This document shows positions 36,075 through 44,535 of a DNA stretch of 64,000 nt, piece after piece; the stretch's first letter is position 1, and each line of letters starts with the position of its first letter. Source of the DNA: Chryseobacterium sp. Bi04 (GTDB taxonomy: Bacteria > Bacteroidota > Bacteroidia > Flavobacteriales > Weeksellaceae); contig NZ_CAKKLP010000017.1 of the NCBI RefSeq assembly GCF_918698085.1, positions 1-64,000 of the forward strand, given 5' to 3'. The notes beneath the pieces were generated by a model. The model did not search any database. It saw nothing but the letters and a program-made list of their open reading frames with translations, and was not told where the DNA came from. The position numbers and the translations under genes were made by a program.

Positions 36075-36986
36075 TTATTTGCTTTGGTTAATATCTACTT
36101 TAGTTACACAGCTTTGTGTATCATCAAAATTCACCTTTACGGTTTGAATCACGGTATTCTTGTCAAACTGAAGACCTGCACAGTACATATAGAAATTATT
36201 TACTTTGCTGTCATTTACTTTTACCACGGTGTTCTCATTGTTGCACAGGTAAGTTTTCAGCAAGTAGTTGTAGTGCATATTAAAACTGTTTCCATTGGCA
36301 ATCTGCTGTAAATGATATTTAAAGTCGTTATCTATTTTATCAAATACATCTCCTACAGATACTTCATCCTCTTCCAGAGCATTGTAAGCAGGAAGAATTT
36401 TGATATTGTGATAGATAGGTTCCTGATTTTCTTCTGTGTATAAAGTCACCAGGTAATCACCCGGTTTTTTATAAGAATAGATGGCCAGCTTATCTTTCGA
36501 ATCTGTATTTCCAGTTTCTCCAAATTTCCACGCAAACTGTTTAGCTTCAGAAATGGCACGAAATTGTACGTTTTCATTCTGCATTGCCTGGGTAGGGGCT
36601 TCAATGGTCGACTTGATTTTTGAGGTATCTTTAGCCTTCTGAAGGCTTCTTGCTGCCACCATTACAGGGAAAGATTTCGTGTACTTATTGTCAACGATTA
36701 AGCTGACCTGATAATATCCCGGTCTGTTGTAAAAGTGAATACCACTATTTTTGTCAGAGGTTGTACCATCTCCAAAATTCCATCTTTTGGTTTTTGCAAA
36801 TTGGGTTTTATCTTCAAATAGAAGTGTATCTCCCACAGACAATGAGGACGGATAAACCACCCCAACAATATCATCCGCAGAGTGAATCACCTTTTTCTGC
36901 AGCCATAGTGCAACGAGTGCTGCTATGAGCAATGTTGCGATAACACCAATGATAATGTTCTTTTTGTTCTTTTGAAAATAATTCAT
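36075..36986 (-). CDS. tssP: T6SS membrane protein TssP-like with PKD domains
   Basis: A 303-residue protein anchored by one N-terminal transmembrane helix (residues 10-30), with the rest outside the cytoplasm. Two PKD-type beta-sandwich domains are visible: RWNFGDGTTSDKNSG (68-82) with YNRPGYYQVSLIV, and FAWKFGETGNTDSKD (151-165) with YKKPGDYLVTLYT. The C-terminal 110 residues are unassigned. It sits between tssO and tssR, which fits TssP of the Bacteroidota system. The PKD domains could bridge periplasmic partners. Confidence 0.75.
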   Translation of the reverse strand: MNYFQKNKKNIIIGVIATLLIAALVALWLQKKVIHSADDIVGVVYPSSLSVGDTLLFEDKTQFAKTKRWNFGDGTTSDKNSGIHFYNRPGYYQVSLIVDNKYTKSFPVMVAARSLQKAKDTSKIKSTIEAPTQAMQNENVQFRAISEAKQFAWKFGETGNTDSKDKLAIYSYKKPGDYLVTLYTEENQEPIYHNIKILPAYNALEEDEVSVGDVFDKIDNDFKYHLQQIANGNSFNMHYNYLLKTYLCNNENTVVKVNDSKVNNFYMYCAGLQFDKNTVIQTVKVNFDDTQSCVTKVDINQSK

Positions 36987-37038
36987 AGTTAATAATTGTG
37001 ATGTGTTCTGTTTAAGTTCCTAATATTTTATTCTGAGA

Positions 37039-37563
37039 CTATTGGGTTCGTGCTTTCAGTGCACTTTCACGCTCATAGAGTTTATTCTGTTTATCTTTAA
37101 AGCCAATTCTGCAGTCTTCAACCTGTTTTTCGAATCTTTTGATATCTTCAGTAGTTGTTGAAATTACTTTTTTGTCTTCAAAATACATTTTATAAAACCT
37201 GGCAATTTGGGGGTAAGCATCTTTTCGGATATCGGAAATATCATAGTTGCTAAAGTAGTTATTCAAATCGTTAATACCGACCTGAATATTGTTTTCCACA
37301 AAGGGCTGCGGGGCTTCATCCGTAAGTTTGGTGATCATCGTATAGGTACTGTCCATGATAGGCAGAACAATCTTCTGGTGCTGTTCGAATTCTGCTTTCT
37401 GCTCGAGATTCTGGATGCCTCTTACATCTTCATCTGAAAATGGAGATTCAAATCCCTTTAAAAAGATAATTCCCAGAAAAAGCATAGACATCACAAGCAT
37501 CAGTATTAAATAAAAAAACTGATAATGCCTTTCCTTTTTAGATAATGTAATTTGTCCTTGCAT
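37039..37563 (-). CDS. tssO: T6SS transmembrane protein TssO
   Basis: A 174-residue protein. The N-terminus LSKKERHYQFFYLILMLVMS, with one transmembrane helix at residues 15-37, matches the short basic leader plus helix of TssO. The remaining periplasmic part is helical and ends in a coiled-coil (residues 135-170). It lies 11 bp after a similar, smaller-helix gene and 52 bp before tssP. TssO is thought to be in the envelope-spanning complex of Bacteroidota T6SS. Confidence 0.75.
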   Translation of the reverse strand: MQGQITLSKKERHYQFFYLILMLVMSMLFLGIIFLKGFESPFSDEDVRGIQNLEQKAEFEQHQKIVLPIMDSTYTMITKLTDEAPQPFVENNIQVGINDLNNYFSNYDISDIRKDAYPQIARFYKMYFEDKKVISTTTEDIKRFEKQVEDCRIGFKDKQNKLYERESALKARTQ

Positions 37564-37574
37564 TGTTTTTCTTT

Positions 37575-38111
37575 TTATTTTCTTCTTTTACTTCCGGTGA
37601 AATTTCTTGTAGGGTCTTTTCTCAGTTCGCTGTTGGCTCTTACCGTTTTACCCATACATTCTTCAAGATCTCTGAAGACTATTTTCTTTTTATACTCTAC
37701 TTCAATGATCTTACTTTTTAAATTCATGATAGATCCTATCTGTTTCATCAAAACAGCATAATGCTTAAGGCTTCCGGCACTATCCTTACTCATGATATTT
37801 TTGGCATCCCTTACATTATCCATAATACTGGTACGGAGAAAAACATCATTCTCCACCTTATTTATATTAAGTTGGGACATTTGATCATAAATAATATCCA
37901 CATGATTTTTCAGTACATCACTTCTTTGCATCAGTTCCTTATAGGCATCAGCTTCCTTGCTGATTCCCTCTCTCTGCATATCATAACTCTTAAAGAAGAG
38001 AAATAGACAGGCAAAAGAAACTACAGACAAAACGGCAAAAGATAGAATAAACTTCCAAATGCCCGTTCTGACGTCAGATTTGTTCAATTTTTTTTCCCGA
38101 TTTGAAGACAT
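37575..38111 (-). CDS. second TssO-like T6SS membrane protein
   Basis: About 178 residues from MSSNREKKLNKSDV (38111); the frame is open 23 codons further up, but that part is atypical. One transmembrane helix (about residues 20-42) follows the LNKSDVRTGIWKF leader, the same plan as the next gene. The soluble part is helical with probable coiled-coil (residues 45-85 and 120-150). It is first in the tssO-P-R operon. I read it as a diverged duplicate of TssO that could form a hetero-oligomer. Another Bacteroidota-specific Tss protein is possible. Confidence 0.65.
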   Translation of the reverse strand: MSSNREKKLNKSDVRTGIWKFILSFAVLSVVSFACLFLFFKSYDMQREGISKEADAYKELMQRSDVLKNHVDIIYDQMSQLNINKVENDVFLRTSIMDNVRDAKNIMSKDSAGSLKHYAVLMKQIGSIMNLKSKIIEVEYKKKIVFRDLEECMGKTVRANSELRKDPTRNFTGSKRRK

Positions 38112-38290
38112 AAATTGCGATTTGTTTGGCCTGTGAAAATATAAAAAAAAAATTTTATGCACAATACGTATTTTCCCCATGCTAATTTCGTGAAAACCCT
38201 GATTAACCCAATATTAATTTTCTCTTTGATAAGTTTTTCATAAATTAGGCCTCTGAATTTCAAATATCATTTGCCAAATCGATATTAAGA

Positions 38291-38962
38291 ATGAGTAAAA
38301 TATTATCTAATACCGTGCGTTTTTCCATTGCTGACAGCGATTTTTATTTTAAAAAAATAATGATCAAAACACTTATGGAAAACCCTTTCTATATGCTTCT
38401 GAACGACTGTAATAACGGCCATGAGCTGGTAAACAGAATCTACAGAAGACAGGAAGACGTGTTCATTATAGAGCTCTTTATGCCGGTATTAAGCGGAATT
38501 GAAGCCATAAAATATATCAGAAAAAGTAATGCAGAAACTCCTATTGTTACTTATTCCGGAACCTTTCAGGAAGATATGGCCGAAATTCTTGCAAAGATTC
38601 CCAATACTTATTACTGTCAGAAAAAAAGCAATACGATTAAGGATATCATTAAAGGTACTATTGCTTCAGATGAGTTTGACTACCATACTTATTCCAAAGA
38701 ATGGGAACAGCAGCCACTTGCCGTACAGGAATACATGGATAGGCAGAAAAAAAGCCAGGAAGAACTTTCTCCTGCAGAAATACAGCTGATGCGCTTCTGC
38801 TACGAAGGATACAGCAATAAAGAAATTGCAGAAAAGCTTAACTTAAGCACAAGAACTATTGACACTTACATCAACAGGCTTACAGAAAAACTGGGATTAA
38901 AAACAAAACTTCACCTCATCCGTTTTTGTGTAGAAAACGGATATTATAATTCCAGTATGTAA
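38291..38962 (+). CDS. LuxR/NarL-type regulator with degenerate receiver domain
   Basis: A 223-residue protein. Residues 8-135 are a receiver-like domain with Asp15 and Asp17 for the acidic pair, YSGT as the switch Ser/Thr and QKKSN with the conserved Lys. The phospho-acceptor position reads IIELFMP, so Glu61 replaces Asp. Residues 158-215 form a LuxR-type helix-turn-helix (SPAEIQLMRFCYEGYSNKEI, STRTIDTYINRL). Glu often mimics phospho-Asp, so the protein may be constitutively active or controlled by its own level. It is divergent from the tssO operon with 179 bp between the starts. I infer it controls the T6SS genes. Confidence 0.85.
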   Translation: MSKILSNTVRFSIADSDFYFKKIMIKTLMENPFYMLLNDCNNGHELVNRIYRRQEDVFIIELFMPVLSGIEAIKYIRKSNAETPIVTYSGTFQEDMAEILAKIPNTYYCQKKSNTIKDIIKGTIASDEFDYHTYSKEWEQQPLAVQEYMDRQKKSQEELSPAEIQLMRFCYEGYSNKEIAEKLNLSTRTIDTYINRLTEKLGLKTKLHLIRFCVENGYYNSSM

Positions 38963-39147
38963 AAAAGTTTGAATAATTATAATGTGTTAAAGAGGAGTTA
39001 TTATTGCACCGGCTAAGGATGCTTCTTTTTCACTTTAACCATTGTCATACCGCTATATTATTAATTTATTAAATCATCATAAGTCTGCCTTAATATAGTG
39101 TTTACAATAAAAACTCAACGATCAGAACAAAAATATTTCGCCACTAA

Positions 39148-39180
39148 TTTGCTAGTATTCAATTTTTTTAACTAAATTTG
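39148..39180 (+). promoter_or_regulatory. promoter of the HU gene
   Basis: -33 TTTG (39148-39151) and -7 TAAATTTG (39173-39180) with a 21-bp spacer, about 30 bp ahead of the HU start. Confidence 0.6.
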
Positions 39181-39211
39181 CACACCTAAAATTTAAAATT
39201 AAAATAAGGAA

Positions 39212-39502
39212 ATGACAAAGGCAGAATTGGTAAACACCATCTCAAATAAGTTGGGAACAGAAAAGAATGAAACACAGAAAGTTGTAGAAGCTTTTATGCA
39301 GGAGATCAGAACTTCTATGTATAATGGGGATAACGTTTATCTAAGAGGTTTTGGATCTTTCATCATTAAAACAAGAGCTGCTAAAACAGGAAGAAATATT
39401 TCTAAAAACACTGCAATTGAGATTCCTGCTCATAACATTCCTGCTTTCAAACCATCAAAATCTTTTGTGGAGAAAGTAAAAACTAAAGTCGCAGTAAAAT
39501 AA
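39212..39502 (+). CDS. HU/IHF family DNA-binding protein
   Basis: A 96-residue histone-like protein. It starts MTKAELVNTISNKLG, and the beta-arm contains GFGSFIIKTRAAKTGRN followed by IPAHNIPAFKPSKSF, the classical HU/IHF signature with the DNA-intercalating Pro. It acts as a dimer in nucleoid organisation. It is followed by a 29-codon basic gene and RNase G, probably in one transcription neighbourhood. Full length for the family. Confidence 0.95.
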   Translation: MTKAELVNTISNKLGTEKNETQKVVEAFMQEIRTSMYNGDNVYLRGFGSFIIKTRAAKTGRNISKNTAIEIPAHNIPAFKPSKSFVEKVKTKVAVK

Positions 39503-39545
39503 GAACATTAACTGAATATTAACTAGTTACTAAAAAATTAAAATT

Positions 39546-39635
39546 ATGCCAAGCGGAAAGAAAAGAAAAAGACACAAGGTTGCAACACACAAGAGAAAGA
39601 AAAGAAGAAGAGCAAACAGACATAAGAAAAAATAA
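39546..39635 (+). CDS. very small, extremely basic protein (ribosome-associated candidate)
   Basis: A 29-codon ORF beginning MPSGKKRKRHKVATHKRKK and ending NRHKKK; about 18 of 29 residues are Lys, Arg or His. I recall near-identical peptides at this place in many Flavobacteriia. A small new ribosomal protein has been reported for Flavobacterium ribosomes and may be this one, but I cannot verify that. It lies 43 bp after the HU gene and just before a terminator. Composition and location suggest rRNA binding. Confidence 0.8.
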   Translation: MPSGKKRKRHKVATHKRKKRRRANRHKKK

Positions 39636-39666
39636 TCTCTTCTTCTCGAGATTTACAATATAATAA

Positions 39667-39713
39667 TATAGTTGGTGGTTTTAAGTTTTAAGGCCCACCG
39701 ACTATATTTTTAT
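39667..39713 (+). terminator. terminator after the small basic gene
   Basis: ATATAGTTGGTGG/CCACCGACTATAT stem (one G-U pair) with a 15-nt loop, followed by TTTTTAT. Confidence 0.8.
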
Positions 39714-39869
39714 TTACAACTATAAGATTCCGCGGAAGACAGCCGGTTTCAAATATTATTTTAATAAAAATATAATGGTTTTCATTCTAAATCCTTATAT
39801 TTATATTTATGAATTAACAGAGACACCAGCCAATTTCCTATAATCTTAACAATTTTATCTTATAACAAA

Positions 39870-41429
39870 ATGAAGAAAGAACTAATAGTTTCGCATGAAG
39901 ATGATCTTACAAAGATTGCACTGCTGGAAGACGGAAGACTATGTGAACTTCATGAGCAAGAGGACAAAAGCGATTTTATAGTTGGAGATCTGTTTATAGG
40001 AAAAGTAAAAAAACTGGCACCTAACCTGAATGCAGCATTCGTTAATATTGGATATGATAAAGATGCTTTTCTGCATTATCAGGATCTGGGTCCACAATAT
40101 CTTACATACAGAAAGTTTTTAAAAGATACTATTTCTAAAAAACAAAGCACTTCAAGCTTAAAAAATTTCGAGATACAACCCGAAATAGACAAGAACGGAA
40201 CGGTAGACAAAGTAATTGCAAAGGATGATTTGGTTCTTCTGCAGATTACTAAAGAACCTATTTCCACAAAAGGCCCCAGGATTTCTACCCAGGTTTCTTT
40301 GACAGGAAGATTTTTGGTTCTGATTCCTTTCGATAATAAAGTTTCCATTTCCAAAAAAATAAGAAGTTTTGAGGAAAAAGAAAGACTCAGAACCCTTATT
40401 GACAGTATAAAACCTGAAGGATTTGGAGTTATTATCAGAACGGTAGCCGAAGGAAAAAAAGTAGCTGACCTGCATAACGATATGAATCAGCTGATTCAAA
40501 AATGGGAAAGCACTTTTAAGAACATCCAGAAAAATAAAGTTCCGTCTAAAGTTTTAAGCGAAGAAGATAAAGCTTCCGCTATTTTAAGAGACAATTTTAA
40601 TCAGGATTTCGTCAGTATTATCTGTGATGACGAACAGATGGTACAAGAGATGACCAATTACGTTGAAGTAATTGCTCCTGAAAGAAAAAATATTGTCCAG
40701 TTTTATGACTCTCATATTCCACTTCTGGAATATTACAATGTTGAAAAACAGCTTAAACAAAGCTTCGGTAAACACGTCAACATTCCAAGCTCAAAAGGAG
40801 CATATCTTGTTATTGAACACACAGAAGCACTCCATGTTGTGGATGTCAATTCCGGAAATAATATTACTACCGGAGCTGCTGTCAATAAGGAGCACGCTCT
40901 AAAAGTGAACAAAATGGCAGCCACAGAGATTGCCAGACAGCTGCGTCTTCGAGATATGGGAGGTATTATTGTTATCGACTTCATCGATATGCCTAATGCC
41001 GACCACAGAAGAGATCTTTACGAGCATCTGAAAGAAGAGATGAAGCGTGACAAAGCACGCCACAAAATCTTACCTCCAAGTAAATTTGGACTGATCCAGA
41101 TTACCAGACAAAGAAACCGTCCGGAAAAACAGATCGACACCAAAGAGGAAAACCCTAATAAAGATGGAGAAATTACCGCTCCTATTGTTATTGTGGAAAA
41201 AATGGGTGATACCATCAGAACCATTATGCAAAAAGAAAAAGGTAAACTTTACCTTCATGTACATCCATTTGTAGAAGCTTACCTTACTAAAGGCATCAAA
41301 AGCATTCAGATGAAATGGTTTATAAAGTACAAAAAATGGGTAACCATTATCCCAAGGGATTCTTTTAAGTATTTAGAATACCGGATTTACAATTCCAAAA
41401 AAGAAGAATTGATAGGACATTCTAATTAA
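39870..41429 (+). CDS. rng: ribonuclease E/G family endoribonuclease (RNase G-like)
   Basis: A 519-residue protein. The S1 domain is in the first 100 residues (VGDLFIGKVKKLAPNLNAAF). The catalytic core contains HVVDVNSGN (Asp near 325) and IIVIDFIDM (Asp near 370), the two Mg-binding Asp positions of RNase E/G. The zinc-link motif CPxC expected after the core is missing: the segment reads QIDTKEENPNKDG. Oligomer contacts should therefore differ from E. coli RNase G. It processes rRNA and mRNA in the cytosol. It ends at a strong terminator. Confidence 0.92.
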   Translation: MKKELIVSHEDDLTKIALLEDGRLCELHEQEDKSDFIVGDLFIGKVKKLAPNLNAAFVNIGYDKDAFLHYQDLGPQYLTYRKFLKDTISKKQSTSSLKNFEIQPEIDKNGTVDKVIAKDDLVLLQITKEPISTKGPRISTQVSLTGRFLVLIPFDNKVSISKKIRSFEEKERLRTLIDSIKPEGFGVIIRTVAEGKKVADLHNDMNQLIQKWESTFKNIQKNKVPSKVLSEEDKASAILRDNFNQDFVSIICDDEQMVQEMTNYVEVIAPERKNIVQFYDSHIPLLEYYNVEKQLKQSFGKHVNIPSSKGAYLVIEHTEALHVVDVNSGNNITTGAAVNKEHALKVNKMAATEIARQLRLRDMGGIIVIDFIDMPNADHRRDLYEHLKEEMKRDKARHKILPPSKFGLIQITRQRNRPEKQIDTKEENPNKDGEITAPIVIVEKMGDTIRTIMQKEKGKLYLHVHPFVEAYLTKGIKSIQMKWFIKYKKWVTIIPRDSFKYLEYRIYNSKKEELIGHSN

Positions 41430-41444
41430 ATCAGAACAAAATTC

Positions 41445-41473
41445 AAACCTTCAGCAATGCTGAAGGTTTTTTT
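41445..41473 (+). terminator. terminator of rng
   Basis: Perfect stem AAACCTTCAGC/GCTGAAGGTTT with the loop AAT, followed by a T-run. Confidence 0.92.
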
Positions 41474-41502
41474 ATTACATTTACGCCAAATTTATTTACA
41501 CA

Positions 41503-42932
41503 ATGAAAAAAAGTTTATTTCTTGTACTCATTCTGATTATTCAGAGTGTGTATTCCCAGATCGTTTCATATGACAACAGCTTTGCTGTAAACGGAAAATA
41601 TGCTATTACAGCAGGCGCCAACACCAGTTATCCCACTAAAATACTTCAACATACTGACGAAAACATTTACTTCACCTATGCCAGAGACAATGCTGTTTTA
41701 AGCAGCCCGGAATGTGTAGTATCAAAACTTAGCCCTAATGGAACCCTTGATTCGGCTTTCGGAAATAATGGAGAAACCGTGATCAGTAATTATTTTGCAG
41801 GCATAGACAGCCAATTAGCTCAACAAGCAGATGGTAAACTGTTGATCTATGGTTTCAATACCGAGGGATCTGTTATCACAAGACTGCTATCCAACGGTCA
41901 GGTTGATGCTACTTTTGGAATAAATGGAGTTTCAAAAATAGCCAATGTTTTTACCGACTTCAACGGATATGGCTATGGGTTATATGTGCAAAATAACAAC
42001 ATCATTATTTATGGATTATCAACTGACGGACAATCCAATTTTTACAAAGCAATTTACAGGCTGAATAACAATGGAAGTATTGACCATACATTTGGCAATA
42101 ACGGTTTGATTAAGACAGTGGGAAATTACATATTTCTAGACAGTCAGTCAAATATTGTAAGTCTGATTAGCGATCACAGTCACACCAATGCAGCTACTCT
42201 ATATCCCAACGGAGGATTAGAAAAATACAGTCCGGATGGACAGCCTCTAACAAGTTTTGGAAGTAACGGAACTCTGGCTTTAACAATTATCCGGGAATGG
42301 TAGGAAATGCTCTCATAGACAGCAATAACAATATTATCTGCTATAATATGAATAACGAAATTTTCAGAATTAATGCCAACGGAATCTATGACAGCTCTTT
42401 TGCATTTGACAGTACTAATTCCTATCCTTTTGCAATCATTAGCTTATCTTCTGTAATTGAAAAAAACAACAGTTATTATATTGCGGGACAGACAGGAGCA
42501 ATGGGAGAAGCTTTTTTCATTTCAAAACTGACTCCTTCAGGAACGGTAGATCCCGTTTTTAATTATTACTCCGAAACTACTCCCACTTCAGAAGGAATTG
42601 GTGACATGATTATCAATAACAATTCGATCATTGCAGAAAAAGGAACCAATATTTTAAAATTTTTATTAAGTAATTCAACATTAGGAACCGCTGCCAAAGT
42701 GCCGGAAGCCACTCTTCCTTTATTTTCATTTGAAAATCCTGTTAAGCAGAATCTGATTTACCATACAAAAGAAAGGTTGAAATCCATAGAAATATATAAT
42801 TTAAACGGGAAGCGTATCAAAAATATAGAAAGCAACGGCACCAGTATTTCCGAGGTACCAAAAGGTGTTTATATGGTAAAAGTTGTCTTCGAGAATGGGA
42901 AGACGACCACAAAGAAGTTGATCAAGAATTAA
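41503..42932 (+). pseudogene. delta-60-repeat secreted protein with T9SS tail, frameshifted
   Basis: Two overlapping frames (41503-42303 and 42297-42932) join into a protein of about 475 residues, the length of the two paralogues downstream. It has a signal peptide (residues 1-18, ending VYSQ), repeated LDxxFGxNG beta-strand units, and a C-terminal type A sorting domain (SIEIYNLNGKRIKNIE ... GKTTTKKLIKN). The break lies near 42280-42290: shifting the frame there gives NNYPGMVGNALIDSN, in register with the paralogues. Either the gene is broken or a base is missing in the assembly. If intact, the product would be secreted by the type IX system. Confidence 0.78.
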
Positions 42933-43019
42933 TACATACCTATTTTACAATATTTTCTAAAGTTTCTGCTTACTAACAACAGACACTTTTCATTTTTCAA
43001 TTAAAAACTAAAAACTACA

Positions 43020-44450
43020 ATGACAAAAAAATTATTTTTCGTACTGCTTCTTGCAGTACAGGCTGCTTTTGCACAAATTATCACTAAAGATCCAACATTT
43101 GCTTCAAATGGAGTCGCTGAAATCCCCAGCTATTCTATAAGTAACTCGTATCAAATGGTTCAAAATTCTAATGGAGAAATTTATTTCACTTATAATGTGG
43201 ACGTTGCCACAGGAGTCACCCATGGATTTGTATCCAAGCTTACTCCTGATGGGGCCCTGGACCAATCTTTTGGAAATAATGGAACGGTTAAGCTAGCTTC
43301 CGAACCATTCATGAACCAAATAAAATTACAGACAGATGGGAAACTGTTAATTCTCGGTTTATGGGGCAATGCTCAAATACTAAGAATGCTCCCTAACGGT
43401 CAGCTGGATCCTTCTTTTGGAACAAATGGTATTTCTCCTGAAATATATGCGGACCATGATGATTTTTATAATTCTTATGAATTTATTCTACAGAATGAAA
43501 AAATAATTGTGCATGGTATCCGGAGAGGTCAGAATCCGCATCATGCCATCTACCGACTGAATACCAACGGAAGTATAGATCAAACTTTTGGTAGCAACGG
43601 ATATGTAACCACACAGGGTAACATTACAGGCCGAACATTCGTATTCATTGATAATCAATCAAATATTATCAGTTTCAGTGATAACATCAGTATTGTTGAA
43701 AAATTTGACTCCAACGGACATACGATGACAAGTTTTGGAAATAATGGAGTGGCACAAATTAACATTAATGGCTCCCCTATAGGCAATGTTAGCACCGCAA
43801 TGATAGACAGTGATAATAGAATTCTTTTCTCAACAAACGGGAATCATGGCATTTTCAGAATAAATCCGAGTGGAACCCTTGATACCACATTTAATTATGA
43901 TTTATATACCAGTTTGGGCTTAAATTCAGGACCGGAGATTTTTAGTATACATGAAAAAAACGGATCTTATTATGTTGGAGGAAATGCTGGAAATACTTTA
44001 TTTAATACTAATTATTTCATTTCAAAACTTAATCAAAATGGTTCTATGAATTCTACCTTCAACTATTATATAGAATCAAATTTCGCTGATCCTCCCTATC
44101 TTACTCCGCCTTTCTCAACAATAAGCGAAATGATTGTTAATAGCAATACTATTATCGTAAAAGGCAATAATTATATTGTAAAATACCTGCTTAATAATGC
44201 TACATTATCAGCAACAGATATTACAAAAACTGATTCTGATATTGCTTTTGAAAATCCAATTAAACAAAGCTTGGTTTACCATACAAAAGAAAAAGTACAA
44301 TCCATAGAAATACATGATTTAAATGGGAAGCGTATCAAAAATATAGAACGTAACGGCACCAGCATTTCTGAGATACCAGAAGGTGTTTATATTGCAAAAG
44401 TTGTCTTCGAAAATGGGAAGACAGCCACAAAGAAGTTGATCAAAAACTAA
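43020..44450 (+). CDS. delta-60-repeat protein with T9SS type A sorting domain (copy 2)
   Basis: A 476-residue secreted protein. The signal peptide MTKKLFFVLLLAVQAAFAQ is followed by about six units ending in (S/T)FGxNG, such as LDQSFGNNGTV, LDPSFGTNGIS and IDQTFGSNGYV, which are expected to fold as a beta-propeller-like surface protein. The C-terminal 80 residues (FENPIKQSLVYHTKEKVQSI ... KKLIKN) are a T9SS cargo signal. It is the second of three tandem paralogues; the sequence before its start resembles that before copy 3, so the duplication included the promoter. Function unknown; adhesion or carbohydrate binding is possible. Confidence 0.88.
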   Translation: MTKKLFFVLLLAVQAAFAQIITKDPTFASNGVAEIPSYSISNSYQMVQNSNGEIYFTYNVDVATGVTHGFVSKLTPDGALDQSFGNNGTVKLASEPFMNQIKLQTDGKLLILGLWGNAQILRMLPNGQLDPSFGTNGISPEIYADHDDFYNSYEFILQNEKIIVHGIRRGQNPHHAIYRLNTNGSIDQTFGSNGYVTTQGNITGRTFVFIDNQSNIISFSDNISIVEKFDSNGHTMTSFGNNGVAQININGSPIGNVSTAMIDSDNRILFSTNGNHGIFRINPSGTLDTTFNYDLYTSLGLNSGPEIFSIHEKNGSYYVGGNAGNTLFNTNYFISKLNQNGSMNSTFNYYIESNFADPPYLTPPFSTISEMIVNSNTIIVKGNNYIVKYLLNNATLSATDITKTDSDIAFENPIKQSLVYHTKEKVQSIEIHDLNGKRIKNIERNGTSISEIPEGVYIAKVVFENGKTATKKLIKN

Positions 44451-44535
44451 TATATATTTTCAACATTACCCTTAAAGTGTTTGATTACTATTAACAAGCA
44501 CTTTTCATTTTCAATTAAAAACTAAAAATACAACA

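Noticed and set aside
42297..42932. Separate gene for the second half of the first delta-60 protein
   Set aside because: It lacks a signal peptide and continues in register with the upstream frame when compared with the two paralogues; it is the other half of one frameshifted gene.
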